Source: DATARH01 sp963773625
Lineage (GTDB): Bacteria; Pseudomonadota; Alphaproteobacteria; ATCC43930; CGMCC-115725
Reading direction: 5' to 3'
NCBI GenBank assembly: GCA_963773625.1
Contig: CAVZCJ010000003.1
Coordinates: 62,001-126,000 of the forward strand
DNA length: 64,000 bases
A program made the position numbers and the translations under genes. The notes beneath the pieces are model-generated. The model was not told where the DNA came from, ran no database searches, and saw nothing but the letters and a program-made list of their open reading frames with translations. Below, in pieces: positions 61,574-64,000 of this stretch (position 1 is its first letter; each line of letters begins with the position of its first letter).

Positions 61574-62750
61574 GCCTAGCGAGGCACGCCGCACGATCGG
61601 CGGCGAAGTCCCCGTCTTCCCACCAGCGCCTGACTTCGGCGAGTAGCCGGCCGGTTTGCGGCCCCGGCGGTATGGCGAGCGCGGCGACGTCGGCGCCGCG
61701 CAGCGGAAAGCGCGGGATGGGCCAGGCGGCGGCGAATTCGAGCAGTTCCTCAAGGCGCGGTCGGGCGATCCGGCCTTCAGCCGCCGCGAGCCGCGCGAGG
61801 TCGGAATAGCGTTCGGGGCCGAGACGGTAAAGCGCCAGTCGCTGAGCCTTCGGATCGCCATCGGGATCGAGCGGCCAGGGTTTGGCCAGCCCCGCCAGCC
61901 GATCGCGCTCGACCTTTGACAGCCGCAGCCGCTCGGCCATGGCCCACGCGCCGTCTGCGTCCACATCGATCAGCGCGGCGAGGCGCAGGAGCGAGTCGCC
62001 GCTGAGCGGGATGAGATTCTCGAGCCGAACCAGTTGTGTCGCCTCGGGGAGGATCACGGCGAGGACGCCGTCGTCGCGCATCATCGTCAGCACGCGGACC
62101 GGGTCGGGTCCGGCGAGCAGGCGGGAGAGCTCGCGCCACACGCGCTCGGCCGAGAGGGTGGGCAACCGGGCGACGGCGGCGCGGCAGGCGGCGCGTGCAC
62201 CGGCATCGCCATCGCCGCTGCCGAAGCGCGCCTCGAAGCGGTAGTAGCGCAGGATGCGCAGCACGTCCTCGGCGATGCGCGTCGCCGCGTCGCCGACAAA
62301 GCGCACGCGCCGCGCCGCGAGGTCGGCCTCGCCGCCGACAGGATCGAAAATGGTGCCATCCGGCGCCAGGTAGATGGCGTTGATGGTAAAGTCGCGCCGG
62401 GCCGCGTCCTCTTCCCAATCGGCGTCGAAGGCGACCTTGGCATGGCGGCCGTAGGTCTCAACGTCGCGGCGCAAGGTGGTGATCTCGAAATGACGCGGCG
62501 GGATCACCGCGGTGACGGTTCCATGCGCGACGCCGGTCGGGATCGCTTTGATTTTCGCCTTTTTGAGGGCCGCCATCACCGCGTCGGGCCGCGCCGGCGT
62601 GGCAAGATCGATATCGCCGATCTCCTGCCGTAGGAGCGTATCGCGAACGCAGCCCCCGACAAACCGGGCCTCGATGCCGGCAGCGCTCAGCGCCGCCAGC
62701 AGACGCCGCACCGCGGGCTCGGTGAGCCAGGGCGGCTCGATCCTCGTCAC
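61548..62750 (-). CDS. cca: CCA-adding tRNA nucleotidyltransferase / poly(A) polymerase-like
   Basis: This enzyme adds or repairs the 3' CCA of tRNAs. The 400-residue product is intact. The head domain has ARFVGGCVRDTLLRQEIGDI with DLATPA (metal-binding DxD), GTVTAVIPPRHFEITTLRRD (20 residues) and EEDAARRDFTINAIYLAPDG (20 residues). The neck has EDVLRILRYYRFEARFG, and the helical body follows. The ATG at 62750 overlaps the upstream DUF6111 stop (ATGA). Its 3' end overlaps the converging molybdenum hydroxylase gene by 26 bases. The order DUF1285-nudL-DUF6111-cca is frequent in alphaproteobacteria. Confidence 0.95.
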   Translation of the reverse strand: MTRIEPPWLTEPAVRRLLAALSAAGIEARFVGGCVRDTLLRQEIGDIDLATPARPDAVMAALKKAKIKAIPTGVAHGTVTAVIPPRHFEITTLRRDVETYGRHAKVAFDADWEEDAARRDFTINAIYLAPDGTIFDPVGGEADLAARRVRFVGDAATRIAEDVLRILRYYRFEARFGSGDGDAGARAACRAAVARLPTLSAERVWRELSRLLAGPDPVRVLTMMRDDGVLAVILPEATQLVRLENLIPLSGDSLLRLAALIDVDADGAWAMAERLRLSKVERDRLAGLAKPWPLDPDGDPKAQRLALYRLGPERYSDLARLAAAEGRIARPRLEELLEFAAAWPIPRFPLRGADVAALAIPPGPQTGRLLAEVRRWWEDGDFAADRAACLARLREIAARP

Positions 62751-63025
62751 GGCTTCGCCGGCTCGATGTGGGCGGGCACAATCTGCCCGTTCTCGACGTG
62801 CGGCGGCACGTAAACGCCCTGACTACTGGTGCCGAAATGCACGGTCACGACGAAGAGGACGAGCGCGGTGAGCGCGACGCCGGTCACCCCGAGCCAAACC
62901 CAAGGCAGCGCTCGCCACGATATGGCGCCGCCGCTTTGCGACCGCCGCACCGCCCATAGCCATGCCAGATACAGCACGGTCGGCAGCACCAATGGCAAAA
63001 AAAGCGTCAGCAGCTCGCGCGGCAT
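62747..63025 (-). CDS. DUF6111 family small membrane protein, 92 aa
   Basis: Two hydrophobic segments (LLTLFLPLVLPTVLYLAWLW at 5-24, and VWLGVTGVALTALVLFVV at about 43-60) flank a short loop (AVRRSQSGGAISWRALPW). The C-terminal GVYVPPHVENGQIVPAHIEP (20 residues) is the conserved periplasmic tail of DUF6111 proteins. The function is unknown, but the protein is regularly encoded between a CoA-type Nudix hydrolase and cca. The gene overlaps cca by 4 bases and follows the Nudix gene by 7. Confidence 0.9.
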   Translation of the reverse strand: MPRELLTLFLPLVLPTVLYLAWLWAVRRSQSGGAISWRALPWVWLGVTGVALTALVLFVVTVHFGTSSQGVYVPPHVENGQIVPAHIEPAKP

Positions 63026-63032
63026 CGCGGCG

Positions 63033-63689
63033 TCACTGGTTCAGCACTTCGGCGAGGTTGACCAGCATCCCCGCGGTGGCACCCCAGATATTGCGGCCCT
63101 CATAAGGGAGCACAAAGAAGATCCGGGTGCGTCCGGCCGACTCGCGCTCGGTGCGGTTGTGGTTGCGCCTGTCGAGGATATAGGAGAGCGGCACCTCGAA
63201 CGCCTCGGCGACCTCGTAGGGATCGATCGTCAGCGGATAGGGCGGGGCGACGATGCCGACGATTGGCGTGATCTCGAACCCGGTGCCGGTGACGTAGGTA
63301 TCGAGCCGCCCGATCACCGAGACGTGGCGGCGCGGCAAACCGACTTCTTCCTCGGTCTCGCGCAGCGCGGCGGCGACGGCGTCCTCGTCCTCCTCTTCGA
63401 TCCGTCCGCCGGGAAATGCGATCTGCCCGGCATGGGCGGAGAGATGGGCGGTGCGCTGGGTGAGGAGCACGGACCAGCCGTCGCGGTAATCGATCAGCGG
63501 CACCAGCACCGCGGCCGGCCGCAAGGCGGCGCTGGGCGGCGTCTCGCCGGGGTTGAGATCATGGTCGCCGCGCGTCGCCTCGCGCGCCTCGGCGGCCTCG
63601 ATGGGGTCGCCGCTGCCGCCGAAGCCGCGCCGCCCTGGCCGCCGCCGCGCCAACCGGTCGATCAACTCTTCGCGAGCGAGGACGCGCAT
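63033..63689 (-). CDS. CoA pyrophosphatase-type Nudix hydrolase
   Basis: NudL-like enzymes split CoA and its derivatives into 4'-phosphopantetheine and ADP. The motif LLTQRTAHLSAHAGQIAFPG (20 residues, UPF0035-type) precedes the Nudix box GGRIEEEDEDAVAAALRETE with EEVGL. The end FFVLPYEGRNIWGATAGML is typical. The ATG at 63689 lies one codon before the DUF1285 stop and is preferred over an upstream in-frame start inside that gene. Length is 218 residues, intact. Confidence 0.92.
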   Translation of the reverse strand: MRVLAREELIDRLARRRPGRRGFGGSGDPIEAAEAREATRGDHDLNPGETPPSAALRPAAVLVPLIDYRDGWSVLLTQRTAHLSAHAGQIAFPGGRIEEEDEDAVAAALRETEEEVGLPRRHVSVIGRLDTYVTGTGFEITPIVGIVAPPYPLTIDPYEVAEAFEVPLSYILDRRNHNRTERESAGRTRIFFVLPYEGRNIWGATAGMLVNLAEVLNQ

Positions 63690-63691
63690 GC

Positions 63692-64000
63692 CTACTCGTC
63701 TTCCGGGTCGCCGAGATCGAAAAACATGCCGCCGCTCCACACGCCGAACGGACCGCCGCCCTCGCCGCGCTCGGCATCGGCGATATCGACCAATTCGTAA
63801 AATACCGGACGGTTGAGTCTCGCTTCGAGCCCCGGCCGGATCAAGATATAGGGGGCTGGCTCGCCGTTTGCAGCGGTGTCGACGCGCAGCGGATGGTCGG
63901 GCCCCGCCGCCACAATCTCGTCGAGATTGGTGCGGAAGCTAAGGCAACGCTTGGGGCCTTCGCCTTCGCTCGTCAGCTCGACGGCGACGAACGGCGCGTC
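63692..64000 (-). CDS. DUF1285 family protein, C-terminal part (5' end outside window)
   Basis: The frame is open from the right edge to a TAG (CTA at 63692-63694), giving 102 residues. It reads APFVAVELTSEGEGPKRCLS, FRTNLDEIVAAGPDHPLRV, PAPYILIRPGLEARLNRPVF (20 residues) and FGVWSGGMFFDLG, the closing block of DUF1285 proteins. This domain occurs upstream of nudL and cca in many alphaproteobacteria; its role is unknown. Its start lies beyond the window. Confidence 0.9.
   Translation of the reverse strand, partial: DAPFVAVELTSEGEGPKRCLSFRTNLDEIVAAGPDHPLRVDTAANGEPAPYILIRPGLEARLNRPVFYELVDIADAERGEGGGPFGVWSGGMFFDLGDPEDE

Overview
This 64 kb window is GC-rich (by eye about two thirds G+C) and densely packed, with GTG/TTG starts and 4-bp stop/start overlaps. 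Its gene content and order (uvrD-prmA-pepP, class II DAHP synthase, DUF1127, DUF6111, DUF1285, ligase-associated exonuclease plus ATP-dependent ligase, PrsW, GFA) point to an alphaproteobacterial chromosome, probably Rhodospirillales-like. I cannot place it more finely. No phage, plasmid backbone, insertion sequence, CRISPR array or rRNA is visible.

Layout. 0-6.5 kb: MFS tail, small membrane protein, hemC, SLC13 permease, uvrD, prmA. 6.5-11 kb: DUF1127, a long Xaa-Pro aminopeptidase, a RidA-like deaminase, a pentapeptide-repeat protein, a GFA enzyme. 11-15 kb (+): a probable aromatic-ring catabolic cluster (TauD, LigB-type extradiol dioxygenase, DUF1330, Rieske oxygenase, GNAT). 15.2-19.8 kb (-): a six-gene operon with thiolase, two tandem paralogous small membrane proteins, PrpD-like dehydratase, second TauD and a secreted Ig-like protein. 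19.9-29.1 kb: tRNA-Val, gph, glmU-glmS (UDP-GlcNAc synthesis), an O-carbamoyltransferase, a GabD-type dehydrogenase, glutathione reductase. 29.1-30.1 kb: a visibly lower-GC island with a broken Doc toxin. 30.1-34.2 kb: an attenuator with a Phe-Trp-Tyr leader peptide, class II DAHP synthase, a nicotinate phosphoribosyltransferase-like gene, a small barrel protein and a GNAT. 34-44.6 kb: PrsW, Bcr/CflA exporter, fumarylacetoacetase, receiver-histidine kinase, P1 peptidase, amidohydrolase, sugar-porter MFS, ligase-associated exonuclease. 44.6-51.1 kb: MFS, DNA ligase, membrane and secreted proteins of unknown function, Na/Pi cotransporter. 51.1-51.9 kb: a non-coding stretch with periodic repeats and palindromes. 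51.9-57.9 kb: cupin, rfbC, nudC, MAPEG, and an emrBA efflux pair facing a TetR gene across a perfect operator palindrome. 58-64 kb: acyltransferase, a solitary molybdenum hydroxylase large subunit, and cca-DUF6111-nudL-DUF1285.

More than twenty clearly recognisable genes are split between reading frames. Nearly all the shifts are +1, meaning one extra base, while several stretches (35.5-39.3, 39.6-43.6, 56.2-59.5 and 61.5-64 kb) are clean. I read this as residual insertion error in the assembly, not gene decay. Such genes are given as single CDS entries with approximate shift positions.

The most interesting element is the region upstream of the DAHP synthase. A 21-codon leader carrying consecutive Phe, Trp and Tyr codons precedes mutually exclusive GC-only hairpins ending in an intrinsic terminator. 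This predicts that entry into the shikimate pathway is attenuated by all three aromatic amino acids, possibly from a leaderless leader mRNA.
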